Of a stretch of DNA of 64,000 nt, positions 41,098 through 52,572 are shown piece by piece. The stretch is taken from the NCBI GenBank assembly GCA_011947345.1, contig JAAVTG010000428.1:26383-90382 (forward strand), written 5' to 3'. Within the stretch, counting starts at the first letter, position 1; the number at the start of each line of letters is the position of its first letter. Both the position numbers and the translations under genes were made by a program. Below the pieces are notes generated by a model. That model did no database searches, had not been told where the DNA came from, and saw nothing but the letters and a program-made list of their open reading frames with translations. This stretch comes from Phytophthora quininea. Its lineage: Eukaryota; Oomycota; Peronosporomycetes; Peronosporales; Peronosporaceae.

Positions 41098-43481
41098 CAT
41101 GGTGCAAGCTGTGACAGATGATGGCGCGCCACCACGCGCTCCTACAGCTTCATCGAGTCCCATGCCAGCAGCATCGCCGACTCTGCCTGCGGCGTCAGTA
41201 CCTGTACCCCCTCGTATCCCCGAGCCTGGGGCCACTGCGTTTCGATCACCGTCTGGGCTTCCGACGAGACGATCATCTCGCTACAGTCCATATCGCTCCG
41301 GGGCGTCCTACGCAAGCCCTTCTCGGCAGCTTTCAAGACCATCTGCACGTCAAGTCGACTTCTCGACGCAGCCGACACCTTCCCCGACTCGCCAACGACA
41401 CTTACAACTTCTCGCAGGACATCCCCTGCCAAAATGGGACGGCCGTGTGAGGATATTTGGAAGCACTACACCATAGAACGAGAAAATGGGAAGAAGCATG
41501 GCCGCTGTAACTACTGTGGAAAGCTGCTGAAAAACGGGAAGCCAGGTGGTAATTTGTTGAAGCACCTAACCCAGCCCAAGAAGTGTCCTCGCGTTCCTTC
41601 AGACGTAAAGGCTTCACTACAACCGTCGGATCCGTCAACTGCTGCTTCAACACATGGGATGTCAGCGCCACCTGCAACCAGCAACACGAGCCAAGATGTA
41701 TTCGAAATGGCATTAGCACGAGCATTGCTTGTCTGCGCTTTACTGTTCATTCTTGTCGAAGCTCCGGTATTTCAAGAATTTATGGCCATGGTGGCTCCAA
41801 CAATGAAGTTACCGTCTCGCCACAAGCTTAGTGATGTCCTGTTAAAGCGTGTTCGTGATGAGCTTCATCACATCCACGTTATCAAAATGATAAATAAGCA
41901 CAAGTACGTATCTCTTGTCACGGATGGATGGACGGACACTAACAGCTCCAGCATTATCAATTTTATGGTGGTCGCCCCGGAATGCAATCGATGTTCTGGT
42001 CATCCTGGTCTACAAAGTCAGAACAGCACACTGCAGATTATATCGGTGGAGAAATTGAAAAAGTGATCAATGAAATTGAAAGTGAAACCACAGCGCGTGT
42101 GGCTTCTGTTGTAACTGACAATGCCAGTAACATGAGGAGTGCAACAAGTGGTATACATGCCAGACGCCAGAATGTGATAAATGGTGGCTGCGCTGCTCAT
42201 GTACTTAACTTACTTATGTAAAATGTGTGTCAATTCTCAGCAATTAAGGAGGTGCATTCGAGGGCCGTCGTTGTTACGCGTTTTGTTCGAGATCACCTAG
42301 CGCTACTTGACGAGTTTAAGCGTTTACAAAGTTGCGTACGAAGTACTGGTGTGAAGGCCCGTAATCTTGCCCTCCCTGTACCAACGCGTTGGTATTCGGT
42401 GTTCAATTGCATGCAAACTGTGTTAGGAAACCAAGAGCTCCTCGAAAAGCTTTTTACGAGTCCGGACTATGAATTCTTTCGCGATCGCTACCGTGGAACG
42501 GAGAAACGGCGTAAACGACTCGCCTATATAACAGAGCTGGTTCGTGACGATAAGTTTTGGAATAATCTTCGAGCAATTGTTCGACTGCTAGAACCGATCA
42601 TTAATGCGCTTCGGCATTTGGAAGCCAATAATATGTACATATCGGGAGTATACAAGTGGTTCAGATGGCTTATCTTTCATCCAGTATACGGTGTTACATC
42701 ACCTGAGCAAGAAGTGGGGCCATCTCCAGCTGTGCAAGCAGCAAACTCTGGTGCTACTTCCGCTGTTAACGCAGTACGGGGTCATCAAGAAGGAATGGAG
42801 CTGCTTAGTGATACGGCTGATCGTCTTAGTGCTAATGACTCCGCTGAAACTGTGCAGCAAGATACCTTACCAGAAGATGAGAGTCTACAAGTACGAGGAG
42901 CGTACAAAAGCTCACTCCACTTCCACTTGCAGAGCTCGAAGCTTTCATTCGTGATAAGATTAGGAAGCGCTGGACATATGTTCACACAAATGCAATGGGT
43001 ATCGCTTTCATGCTTGATCCAACTACGGATCTTGATGATTTTGTTGGCTCCGACGATAGCAATGTGGACAAACAAACTCGCGAAATGGCGAAGGAGTGCG
43101 GCTTCACAGTTTTTTCAAACGACGCTTATCTTACCGCAGAAATTTTAAAGTTCAAAAGCGAGAAACGTACTGGTGGGGCAGCCCAACGGGAAATGTACGC
43201 TGAATCGACCCCGCAAGATTACTGGAGCGCTTATGAGTAGCACAAAGTATCCTATTCTCCAAAAAATAGCAGCTATTGTCTTCGCCATCCCAACGTCGTC
43301 AGCAGCGAGTGAGAGGGCATGGAGCATATTCGACCACATTCACACAAAGACGAGAAACAGACTTTCTGTTGGAAAGGTCGAGATGCTAGCCTATATCTAC
43401 ATCAATTATGGCACAATTTCGCCAGATGAAATCGACCTCGCGCGCCATCAGTCACGCCCTGAGAGTGTAGAAGAGGACTAA
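41098..43481 (+). pseudogene. hAT transposase with BED finger, several frameshifts
   Basis: 41098-41476 encodes a Ser/Pro-rich leader. A shift leads to the BED finger (HYTIERENGKKHGRCNYC..LLKHL, about 41464-41570). Next comes a DUF659-like core with SLVTDGWTDTNSSSIINF (about 41905). A second shift near 41985 leads to SVVTDNASNM (about 42104) and GCAAHVLNL, then a stop. 42225-42660 continues with LALPVPTRWYSVFN. After more shifts, 43230-43420 carries the C-terminal hAT dimerisation motif (IPTSSAASERAWS..NRLS). Inactive as read. Confidence 0.9.
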
Positions 43482-43552
43482 TTATTTTTGCTTTCAGTGC
43501 TGAGCAAAATTTCTTCCAATACACCATAGTTTTGCGCACCTCACCTCCTTTG

Positions 43553-44735
43553 CTACCCGACCACCATGAGTACTAGTACGACACAACACATGATATCCAT
43601 AGTCTGCCACGAACACACAGGGATGAGGCCGTACAGCAACTGGTGCCGATGAGGCGTACAGAATGAGGTACTCGACGCTCGCGAACGCTTAGTCAAGGCG
43701 TCACGGCCTTCCAGCACCAGGTCCACCGCCGACGTCAACAAACGTCGAAAATGTACCTCATCACCACTTTGTCGTAAATCGCTCCCCGTCGTTCCGCCTC
43801 ATCCTCGGACAGCACCGCGCCGTACTGTGTACTCGTACACAAAGTCGCCTGATGCAATCGGCTCTTGAGCGTACACACCCCACCCATGGATATCGGAGCT
43901 CATCACAAGTTTTTCTTTGCTTTTTACGGGTCACGCTCATGTTACCGCACCGCGCATGAGCGCCCCACACGACCGGGCTACTAATAGCGATCGCCACATC
44001 ACTTGTCCCGCACGACAAGCACACGTTCGGATTGCACTCCAGCAATGCCACAAGCACGGGCACTTGTCTGTCCTGCAGCTACCTGGTGCGCACGAGCATT
44101 CTTCAAAGCTACAACACAGCAGCACGCAACATTGAGTCAGCATCATGCATAGAAACTCTAAGAACAGCAAGTTCACGGAGACTTGAAAAACAACAGCATT
44201 GTTGTCGGTGCAACAACGTACCAATTGGGGCAGGCTCGAGAACAGGCACACGCTTTCTCGCACATGTGGTCGCGCTTTATGCACGAGCAGCCAGTCGAGT
44301 CGCGCATGCCGCCGTGCATGCACGGCTTGCACTCGTGGTTCGAGGTGCCTCTGTCTTGCAAGCGATGGTCACGCGTCCTCTGCACCAGCTCGTGGTTACT
44401 TCCTCCAGACCTTTGACTGTGTTTCCAGCTGCGCTGTTCCCGCTTGGACCTCCCAGCATCTCCCGAGCGAGAATGGCTGTTCGTGCTGCTATCTTCCTTG
44501 TCAAAAACGCGTGGACGGTCACGCACGACGCAGACCCTAGCACTGCGAGCGGGTTCGACTCAGTTTTCACCGAGTGATATCGATTTTTCTCCTTTTGCCA
44601 ACCCTGCTGGCCGTTCTTCAACGCGGGATAACGCCGCCGCCCACAACGGAGCGTTCTGGCTTGGGCTTCAGCCAGGGCTTTGCGCAGCAGCCCAAAACTT
44701 CTCAAAAGAGAGGTCGATCCAGGTCGTCCACACAC
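43553..44735 (-). pseudogene. E(z)/EZH-like CXC-SET fragment inside the hAT
   Basis: The minus strand shows the cysteine-rich CXC domain of Polycomb H3K27 methyltransferases: CKPC..C.C...HMCEKACACSRACPN (44331-44222). A canonical intron follows, GTACGT at 44221 to TTGTAG at 44109. The next exon reads FEECSCAPGSCRTDKCPC. After a one-base shift comes ECNPNVCLSCGTSD (about 44040-43999). The first half of SET follows in two frames: HGWGVYAQEPIASGDFVYEY, then LSEDEAERRGAIYDK (about 43800). The NHS/catalytic half of SET is not recognisable. The retained intron shows that genomic DNA, not cDNA, was captured. Confidence 0.8.
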
Positions 44736-45659
44736 AGATCAACTCCGGGGTTGGAAGGATCCAGGTCGGTAGAAACAGTAGCCCACACGCTGAGCCAGCA
44801 CTTGTGATAGTCTATCACTGACAGATCAATTTTCGTAACAAGAAACTAGTCTGCTGCTGGCAGCGGAATCCCATTGATAAACAGAGAGGCGGTTGACGCA
44901 TCGATCCAATTGCCCCTCGATCATCGTGTCCGCTGTGTACTGCTCTTGCGAGCCGCATCTTTCATTGCCAGCTCATCAACCACGTCCGCACGCGAGATTA
45001 GGACCCGCAGATCAACTGAGACGCCCTCGATGGAGAAACTCGAAGCCTAACTCTTGCCGCTGCCTTCTGCACCTTGCGATACTCGCCCTCGGAGATCTGC
45101 CAGCACTGGATCGTAAAATGGAATATTCCCTTTGTCAGTTTTAGACACTTTTGCATTTTGAATGGAATTTCGACTGTTTTCCAAAAAGTTTTGAATACTT
45201 CTGAAGTGTCCAAAAACCATCCCTGGTCCGGTGGCATGCGCCTTGCCATAGCCCCAGTTCTCGATGAACAGCCTCGTGGTAACGACAATCTCTTCACGGG
45301 GGATGCTGGCGTCGCGGATGGCACGACCCACGTCGACCTCGTTGCCGTAGATCTCAGCCGTGTCAATGTGCCGATACCCCATCTTGAGTGCCGAGAGAAC
45401 GGCATTGTACGTTTCCGCGCCGGGTTCTGAGAGGTTCACTCCGAGGCCGATCATGGGGATAATACATACTGTTGGCGGCGCAAGCTGTCGCAATGGCTAG
45501 TAGGAAGAACACATTTGTCACAACGACGAAAAGAAAAAAGAGACCAGAAATCGGCGCGATGGGCCCAACGTTTGATTTTAGTGCAGCGCACACGATTGAG
45601 GTGTGGCTCGAATTTCGGAGACACGACGCTTGCTCTGAAAGCAAATTCCGCGACTTCAC

Positions 45660-46123
45660 AATAGATTATTTTTTTGAGATCCTCCAGGTGGACTTTGTAA
45701 AGGTGGCGAACTGTAGTCGCATCACCGGAGAGTCCGAAGATATGGTCGAACGCGTGCAACGTTCTACGTTCGCCAGCCCATTTATTAAACGCGCTGATCC
45801 TCTCGTTGCCGTCGTTGATTAGGGTCTTCAAGTACTTCTCTTCTTCCGCTGCCTTAGAGGCTTTGGCGGCTCGCTTGGCTTCTTTTGCATTGCCAAGGAT
45901 CTGCTTTAAAGCCGAGAGCCCTCTCTTCGTCGTCTGCGTTCCCGAGGTCATCGTCGTCGGCCTTGACACTTCGCAGGAATCTCTTGTCTTCAGACGAAAT
46001 GTCATCCGAGGTGGCAGCTTTCAAGGCGCTTGTCGGGTTGGCGTCCACGTAAGTTGAGGAGACAGCGCCACCGTTGAAGACAAACGTGGCGGCAACTGCA
46101 GCCAGGAGATAGAAGAACCGCAT
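45660..46123 (-). pseudogene. RxLR effector, second-block copy
   Basis: ATG at 46123. Signal peptide, RFLR and DDEER regions nearly identical to the gene at 5341-5805. Two bases are missing in a CTCTCTC run (about 45922), which breaks the frame right after DDEER. Downstream frames continue with the Ala/Lys helix and then a different C-terminus with FNKWAGERR, FDHIFG and LYKVHLEDL, related to 212-535 rather than to 5341-5520. A further indel near the expected stop makes the frame run on. Confidence 0.8.
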
Positions 46124-46492
46124 GGTGCTTTGCGTGGAGTTGAGTGGGAGAAGACTTGGACGTTGGGGAGTGAAATCCAGAATGAAGTAGTTCTGCTGGT
46201 TGTTGGTGTTGGCATTTTCGCCGGGTAGGTTGGTCCACACCGACACCCTCACCCTGGTACACATAATCACAGCTCGCCACCATAATCATGGCAGCAGCCA
46301 TAGCTCAGCGCTGCTGTGTTGTTGTTTACTGTTGCATGTATATGCATAGTATCTTAGGCTCTGCAGCACCTGTTTTCCTCTCACCGACTACTGTACGTAC
46401 CATGCCATTTCTGATGGTGAAGATTGGACGGCACCCGCACGATGCCATTCCTCTTTTTCCATCCAGCACTCAATTGTTTTCGCTTCTCCAAT
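46124..46492. promoter_or_regulatory. divergent effector promoter, single copy
   Basis: Counterpart of the duplicated 344-bp unit at 5795-6454, present once here. It contains a shorter TGCATGTATATGCATAG tract. It separates the minus-strand effector (start 46123) from the plus-strand effector (start 46493). Confidence 0.6.
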
Positions 46493-46864
46493 ATGCGCGT
46501 CTCGCTTTGTCTGCTGCTCGCTGTTATTGCCACCTTTGCTGCGAGTGGAAGCGCCTCCGACCAGACCGCGATCTCGAAGGTGGAATCACCCGACGCGGTG
46601 CGCTCGTTGACTCAAGACCTGAACTGAAGACGACGACGAGGAGAGAGCCATTGCCAACCTGCGCAACCTCACCAAGCAGAGAAAATCTTCCGGGCAATGG
46701 CCACGGACGACACTTACCGCAATACTATCTACGGCAGGTGGCGCGCTGAGAAGTTGACCCCAGAAATGGTCCGCATGGATTTCCACTTCCTCAGATCCCG
46801 CGAAGGTATGTCCGCCTTCAACGGGTATATGGACTACATCGCGAAGCACGGCTTCCCGGCATAA
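46493..46864 (+). pseudogene. RxLR-like effector, second-block copy
   Basis: ATG at 46493 with the same signal peptide and the same early TGA (46625-46627) as the gene at 6533. One A fewer in GAGAAAATC near 46682 shifts the later part. The C-terminus reads through WRAEKL.PEMV, HFLRSREG and a GYMDY segment to a natural-looking stop at 46862-46864, so this copy keeps the original 3' end that the first block has lost. Confidence 0.7.
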
Positions 46865-46921
46865 GAAGCAAATATGAATATAACTGGAATATGTACCCTG
46901 CCAAACGCGATTATTTAATGT

Positions 46922-48864
46922 AGAACACATATTTTGACCTTATTCCGTCAAACCGCGAGCATATCAATCAGGAGAGCTCGTTCGTGACCATGCTACAGCG
47001 CACGAGCGCCCTGGTGCGGCGTGCTATCGAACAGGAGGAGGCGCAGGTTGTGTATAGCCGGCTTGTACTTACGGAGGTGCGTTTGCATGGAGAGAACCAG
47101 CAAATAAGGAGCCAACATTTGGATACACGTGTCATCCAGGTGCAGAGCGTCCTGGACGAGATGGTGTACGACGTGGAGAGCTGCGAGCACGAGCGCGAGC
47201 TTGTGTTACTTAAGAGAAAATTAAATGCGGCAGAGAGTTCGTTGTCGGAGTACCAGGAACGAGAGAGCGAGCTGATCCAGGAGAGACAGCAGGTGTGGCA
47301 TGTGATACCCTTGTTGTTGTCAATTTACTGTAAAATTATGACTGAAAATTATGTATGAGGCTTATGGATACGTTGTAAAAGTGGAGGAAGACGGAAGAAC
47401 GATTATGGCGAAATTAAACGAACATTTATCGGTAGTGGTGACGGAGCTGGCCAAGAAAGAAGTGTAGGAGAGGTTCTTGCTGGCAATGAAAAAGGTGGTG
47501 CTAACATGCTATTTTTCGATGTTTTTTCAGGATGGAAAAGGAGCTCGAGCAGGCAAAAGAGCAGTTGAAATTGACGGGACAACTATCGAAGGAGTTGGCC
47601 AGCGCGCAACGAGAAATTCGGGAGCTTCGGCGGGCAAACGACATCCAACAGCTTTTGAAGAGCACCACAGCCCCAGTTCGATCTGCATCGGAAACGAGAC
47701 GAAGAAACCCACAAGACAAATCTACAAGAGATCCGCAGATTACGCCGGCTGAGGGGAAGAATGCATTTTCACAGCTGCCGGACAAGATAATGCTGAGACT
47801 TTTTCGTATCTTGACCAAGACAGCATGGTTGCAATCAGCGTGACCGACCGAGCGCTGGTCAGACGTGTCAACGTGATGTTTGGCGTCACAACTCCAACTA
47901 GTTTGGCCAAGCAACCAGCGAAACAGCAACCTGTATCTCCCCGTCCGCGAAAGCAGAGCAAGAACCGCGGTTTGAGCTTCATGGGATCATCGGAAAAGAC
48001 AAGGTGATGTAGATTGTCTTTCCTTTGTGGTATTGAGTTGTGGTTGGTGACGTTCTTACATTTTGGCAGCTCTCTAAGGTGGATGCAGTCGTAAAGTCGT
48101 TGAAACCTGATCAGATTAAACTTTTCCATGACATGTCGACCCGGATCAAGTCCCTGGAGGTGAGATACTTTGTTTTCTTATTTGTCGTTTGCACTAAAAG
48201 CTGGCACTTTAATGTTTCTAGAACCATCTAGCTCAAGTGCAGGCTGAGAAAGAAGATGTAGCCGCTCGCCTCTTCAGTGCTGAGAACGTGCGTGATTTCC
48301 TCATGGAAAAGCTGAAAGATCTTGAAGATACACTCGCCAACAGCATGACCACTACGACCAAGAAAGACGAGCAGGCCGCATTGGACCGCGAGATCATTGG
48401 CTTCCTGGATGCAAAGACGCAGGAATACGAAGCGGCGCTACAAGAGTATGCGAAGCAAAATAACGGGCTTCGGATGGAGATCGAGCACCATCGCGAAGAG
48501 TACGCCTCAAAAACGACGGTGCGTTGTAGATTCCATTTATTATTATTATTGTGCGTGGTCCTAACAGCAACATTTTATACATATACTTTTTCTTTTAATA
48601 CAGATTATCGAGGACATGGTCCAACTCCTTACAGAAGAGAAGAAGGAGCTGGAGGCGCAAGTTCGGGTACGAAATCTCTCGTCGTCGGTATGCATATTTA
48701 TATGTCTAATCCTTTATTTCTCGCAGTCACAACGTAAAATCCTGGTTCGTGAAGTGAAAGTGCTTCGAGCTCAGAACCAACAACTCGTTACGGAGAAAGA
48801 CCACTACTTCACGCAGCTCAAGCAGCTCAAACACGCGCTGCAGCATCTAGACGAGCTCAACTAA
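46922..48864 (+). CDS. coiled-coil protein with F-box, multi-exon, 5' part missing
   Basis: An acceptor-like AG ends at 46922. The exon then runs to 47292 with long heptad-rich helices (VRRAIEQEEAQ..; LKRKLNAAESSLSEYQERESELIQERQQ). Introns follow at 47293, near 47455-47531, near 48003-48070, 48160-48221, 48519-48603 and 48667-48726, most with GT..AG. The middle exon has an F-box, FSQLPDKIMLRLF, then YLDQDSMVAISVTDR in a frame displaced at TTTTT 47800-47804. The last exons are coiled coil, ending LQHLDELN. Family knowledge suggests an SCF ubiquitin-ligase adaptor. No start exon is found; the left border is the end of the duplicated block, so the 5' end may have been cut off there. Confidence 0.6.
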
Positions 48865-49798
48865 AACTCTAAGATAAAAAAGTTGAACTCACTCTTTCGA
48901 ATGACTGACTTTCGATCGTTCCAGATTATGGGCATACTCAACTCCATATATTTCCAGAATTACGCAATCCAAATCCCACCCACCAAAAAATAGGCTCACT
49001 TTGACTTTCACGGCACTTCGACGCTTCGCTCTGGCGCGGTCGGGGCTGCGCGGCTTCTCCGGTGGGAACAAGCGCTTCCAGCAGTCCGTATTGACCCCGC
49101 ATCGCTTCGCCTCACGCAATCCGCACGTGTTTGGCGCGTAGTACTCGACCGAGAGCGGAGGCGATGGCGAATCACCAGACAAGAAGGACGAGGACCCCAG
49201 CGTGGAAGTGGTGATCGACAGCGAGCTGGCCACCGTCGGGGAAGGAGACAACGCCCCCACCTATCCGCACGTGTTGGCCATGCCGGCGCACCGCCGTCCG
49301 TTCTTTCCGGGCGTGGTGCTGCCCATGACGATTACGAATCCTGAAGTAACGCGAGCACTTTTGGCGCTCAAAGAGGCTGGCCAGAAATACGTCGGTGTAT
49401 TTCTGAAAAGTCTAGTGGTGACCCTCTCAAGTCTGGGAACCAAGAAGATCTGGTCAAGAATCTGAGCGAGATCCACCACGTCGGCAGCTTCGCGCGCATC
49501 GACAACATGCTGCCGTTCGACGCTAACTCCGTACAAGTTCTGATGGTGTCGCAGCGCCGTATCGCTATCGACGACGTTCGAGATGACGGACCTCCGCTGC
49601 GAGTCAACATCAGCAATCTGGACAATCCTAAATTTGATCCCAAAAGCAAATTGATCCGAGCGTACTCCAACGAGATCGTCGCGACCTTGAGGGAGATCGT
49701 CAAGATGAACCCTCTCTTCAAGGACCACATGCAGTATTTCTCTCAAAGAATTGACATCCATAATCCTTACAAGTTGGCGGATTTTGCGGCTTCTGTGA

Positions 49799-51824
49799 GG
49801 GGAGATTTTTTACCTAAAAATCTTCTAAAACAATCCTAAATTCCTAAAAAAATCCCCGTATAAATATTTTTAGGTGTGTTTTAGAAGTCGTGTCGGACAC
49901 CAAAATCAGGGTAAAAAGAGAAGTTGTGTATTGATTACGGCTACCGATATTATGCAAAGAAGTCAGTAGAGAGGCGGTGTGTGGAAACGGTAGCAAATCT
50001 GGTGGCTCGTGCGCGTTGCCGCTGTTCAATCTGCTAGTTCTGCAGGGATTGTCGGATATGTCACGTCAGCTACATCAGACCCATCTTCAACTCCATCTTC
50101 GATGCGACGCAGGCGTTCAAAGAACCGCTGTGACTCGTTCTTGCACACTTGCATGAAGGTCATCAAGTTGGGGTGCGACCGATGGAATTGCGAGGCGAAC
50201 ACACGATTGTACGACTCCAGAGGGTTGTTTGTCTTGGCTATGAGGTCCACATTGTCTCTCAACATGTGGTGCACGTTCCACGTATCCAAATCGTAGCGTT
50301 TCAACCACGTCGCGCGAAAATACTTCCAGAAGGAAGCCCACTTGGTCTTATCGCCTCGCCGCGGCTCCAGCTGTGACGATACATGCGCAATACCCTGGTC
50401 CATCTTTGGACGAGGGAGCACCGTAAGTAAATCGAGTCATCCGGGCCGCATGCTTGCCTGTACTTGGTCTCGTGGGATGTGCAAAGCAATCATTTTCCGG
50501 CAGATAGCTTGCTTCCAGTGGAAAAGACAGCCCACACGATGGGCATCTGGAAACTGGTCTTTGACACTCTGCAGCAAAGCCAGCTCGAAATCACAGCAGA
50601 CGACACCAGGGTTGAGCTTCATCCCGCTTTGCACTTTGATCCAGTGGAGGATGTGCCAATACGTCCAGTCGGTTTTAGCTTGTGCCAGGACGTAAAAACA
50701 GGGACGAAAATATTGTGGCCGTGGTCGTAAACCATGGCAATTACCACCTGCTTGAAAGGCCTTGGAGCAATTGAAAATGTCCCGTCGATGAAGAGTTGAA
50801 TTCCGGGATGGCTCAGGAGGTGGAGGAGACCAGGATGGGCGAATCCAATCAGTCGATGCAGTTCACGCTCATGCGTGTAAGAAATGTTGAACTGCAGAAA
50901 GAGACGATGGTCATCTGTAGACAGGAATCTGTGCGGTGGCATCTCGATGGCGCGAAAGGCATCTCCGCCAGTTGAAGCGTCTCTGGCACGGTATGCCAGA
51001 TCTCTGCCAGCCCGTTTCTTGATCAGGTTGAGCCCAGTCGCACGGCCATAGCGAGTAATCATTTGTTGTCGAGCCCACTCCCACACGGCGGAAGCTGTAG
51101 GAATCAGGTCTTCGGATGCCTTTTGCCGTATCAGCGCTGCCATCTCGTCCGTCACGTCGCGTACGGGAGCTGTCTCAGTCGCGGTACACGTGTGCTCGCC
51201 ACGAAATTCGATGAACGACCCGTCTCTAGCTGACTCATCTTCAGCTTCTTGACTACGGTCACCATCAATAGACGAGGGTAATCCACATCGTTGACGCTAC
51301 TTTCGTCACTTGCGCTTGCGTCGGACCGGCTGTCTTGGTCGTCATTTTCGCTCTTGGAATGCTGATCAGGCCTAGCCAGTAGTCTAGATCGCTTCGCTTT
51401 TTGTGATCAGCCGGATACTTGATGAGCTTGGCGAGGCATTTTGTTGATCCGTATTTGGTGCAGCTGTAGTACTCTGTGCCCTTGTAGCTCCGCTTGAAGT
51501 CGAATTTGTGGCCGTTGTACCACATGGCTAGTTGAAAACTGAATGAAAGCCACTGAATGAAAGGTTCTAACCAGGAATCATGCTAACACAGTCTCATTTT
51601 CTATTGTTGTGGGTAAGAACGTCAACTAAATCAATCGCAGGGCCTCGCATCTCATGCGCGCTCTAAAAAAATAGGTCTTTTTAGGAACATCCTGACTCCG
51701 TTTAGGTTGTTTTTAGAAGGCGGTCGTACCTGCTTTAGGCCACTTTTAGGCAACAAATTGTATACTTTTTAGGAATTTTTAGGTACGTTTTAGAAGGGTT
51801 TGAGGTAAAAATCGCACCCATCCC
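49799..51824 (-). mobile_element. Mutator-like element inserted in Lon
   Basis: TTCTGTGA occurs at 49791-49798 and 51825-51832, an 8-bp (9 with one mismatch) target duplication. The ends are loosely inverted, GGGAGATTTTTTACCT on the left and the complement of GATTTTTACCTCAAA on the right. Both subterminal regions have many TTTTTAGG/CCTAAAAA words. The transposase is on the minus strand. 2.03 kb. Confidence 0.9.
50026..51525 (-). pseudogene. MULE transposase with FLYWCH-type finger
   Basis: 51525-51265 encodes a FLYWCH/WRKY-like finger (KGTEYYSCTKYGSTKCLAKL). 51155-50619 follows with LFIDGTFSIAPRPFKQVV, the first catalytic Asp. After a shift near 50680 come CCDFELALLQSV (second Asp) and H.GCLFHWKQAI (50634-50437). 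50421-50026 holds NNPLESYNR, the third acidic residue region. At least three frame changes. Family: cut-and-paste transposase with DDE catalysis. Confidence 0.85.
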
Positions 51825-52115
51825 TTCTGTGACGTCTGCAGATGGAGAAGAACTGCAACAAGTGATGGAGGAAATGTCGTGCGAAGCCAGATTGAAGAAG
51901 GCGCTGGAGCTGATCACCAAAGAGTTGGAGCTGAGCAAAGTGCAGCAGACAATCAAAGAACAAGTGGAGGAGAAAGTCTCCAAGAACCAGCGGAACTATC
52001 TGCTGATGGAGCAGCTCAAGGCCATCAAGAAGGAGCTCGGCATGGAGAAGGACGACAAGGACGCCATGATCACCAAGTACAGAGAACGACTGTCCGAGTT
52101 TGCGGCTGGAAGTAT

Positions 52116-52560
52116 CCCAGACTTTATCAGGTTCGGAGATCTGTGGGGAGGGCGGCCAAATACAAGAGTGCCGTCCCCCAGCAGTTCAGGCGGATGGAGC
52201 AGTGTTGGCAGCAGGGACTTTTCTATTCGGCCAATGGACGGACGAAACATAGTTTTGCCGACCAGTTTTGGCCAAACGGCCATGACCGGGACTATTGAAT
52301 TTGGCCGAAACTACATAGTCTTATAAAGGGACCATTCTTTTAGGAGAGGTACCAAATGACTGGTACTACCATTGAAGGTACCCATTTGCTGGTACTACCC
52401 CGTGATCTCCATCCACAAAAGATTCCCCCGGTCGGCACCATATTTCTGATAGGGTTGGGGTGACGTTCTGCCCCGGAACTCGCGGCCAGTATGATGCTTG
52501 CGGCGGGCTTCCGGCAGGTGCTCTCGGGCATCTGCAAGTCCTTTGCGGGTCTCCCGTTAA
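52116..52560. other. unassigned segment after Lon break
   Basis: Begins where Lon homology ends. Plus-strand frames have no domain I can name; one reads KSAVPQQFRRMEQCWQQG. GGCC-rich palindromic words (TTTTGGCCAAA, GGCCGAAAC) recur near 60280-60360 in similar context, so this may be the edge of an element. The last 100 bp may be the 5' leader of the next LINE. Confidence 0.3.
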
Positions 52561-52572
52561 TCCCACAGCGCC

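Larger units (their letters stand above)
40957..45225 (+). mobile_element. hAT DNA transposon with captured gene fragment, 4269 bp
   Basis: GTCCGGTG is present at 40949-40956 and 45226-45233, a perfect 8-bp target duplication. The ends are TAGGGATGATTTTG and the complement of CAGGGATGGTTTTTG. The transposase lies in the left part on the plus strand; an E(z)-like fragment lies in the right part on the minus strand. The first AKR copy (about 4863-4876) shows the site without insertion. Confidence 0.97.
40893..45454 (-). pseudogene. aldo/keto reductase second copy, split by hAT and cut by LINE
   Basis: ATG at 45454; 45454-45226 reads MIGLGVNLSEPG, HIDTAEIYGNE, then EEIVVTTRLFIENWGYGKAHA without the G-run frameshift of the first copy. 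The catalytic lysine position reads Arg (TTRLF instead of TTKLF). The hAT follows. Beyond it only 40956-40893 of AKR remains, after which LINE sequence begins. The C-terminal two thirds are gone. Clearly dead. Confidence 0.9.
48985..52115 (+). pseudogene. PIM1/LONP1-like: mitochondrial Lon protease N-terminal part, split by MULE
   Basis: Arg-rich presequence (LRRFALARSGLRGFSG) with a TAG at 49140-49142, then the LON substrate-recognition domain: HVLAMPAHRRPFFPGVVLPMTI and GVFLK. A one-base shift near 49412 follows, then HHVGSFARIDNMLPF. The sequence breaks after DFAASV at 49790 and resumes at about 51825 with TSADGEELQQVMEE. It continues through the helical QRNYLLMEQLKAIKKELG part to RERLSEFAAG at about 52112, after which homology ends. 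The AAA+ and Ser-Lys protease domains are absent. A matrix protease in life; here clearly dead. Confidence 0.9.

Noticed and set aside
44032..44821. Plus-strand ORFs of 181 and 125 residues within the hAT
   Set aside because: They are mirror readings of the E(z)-like fragment, whose cysteine pattern and intron clearly fit the minus strand.
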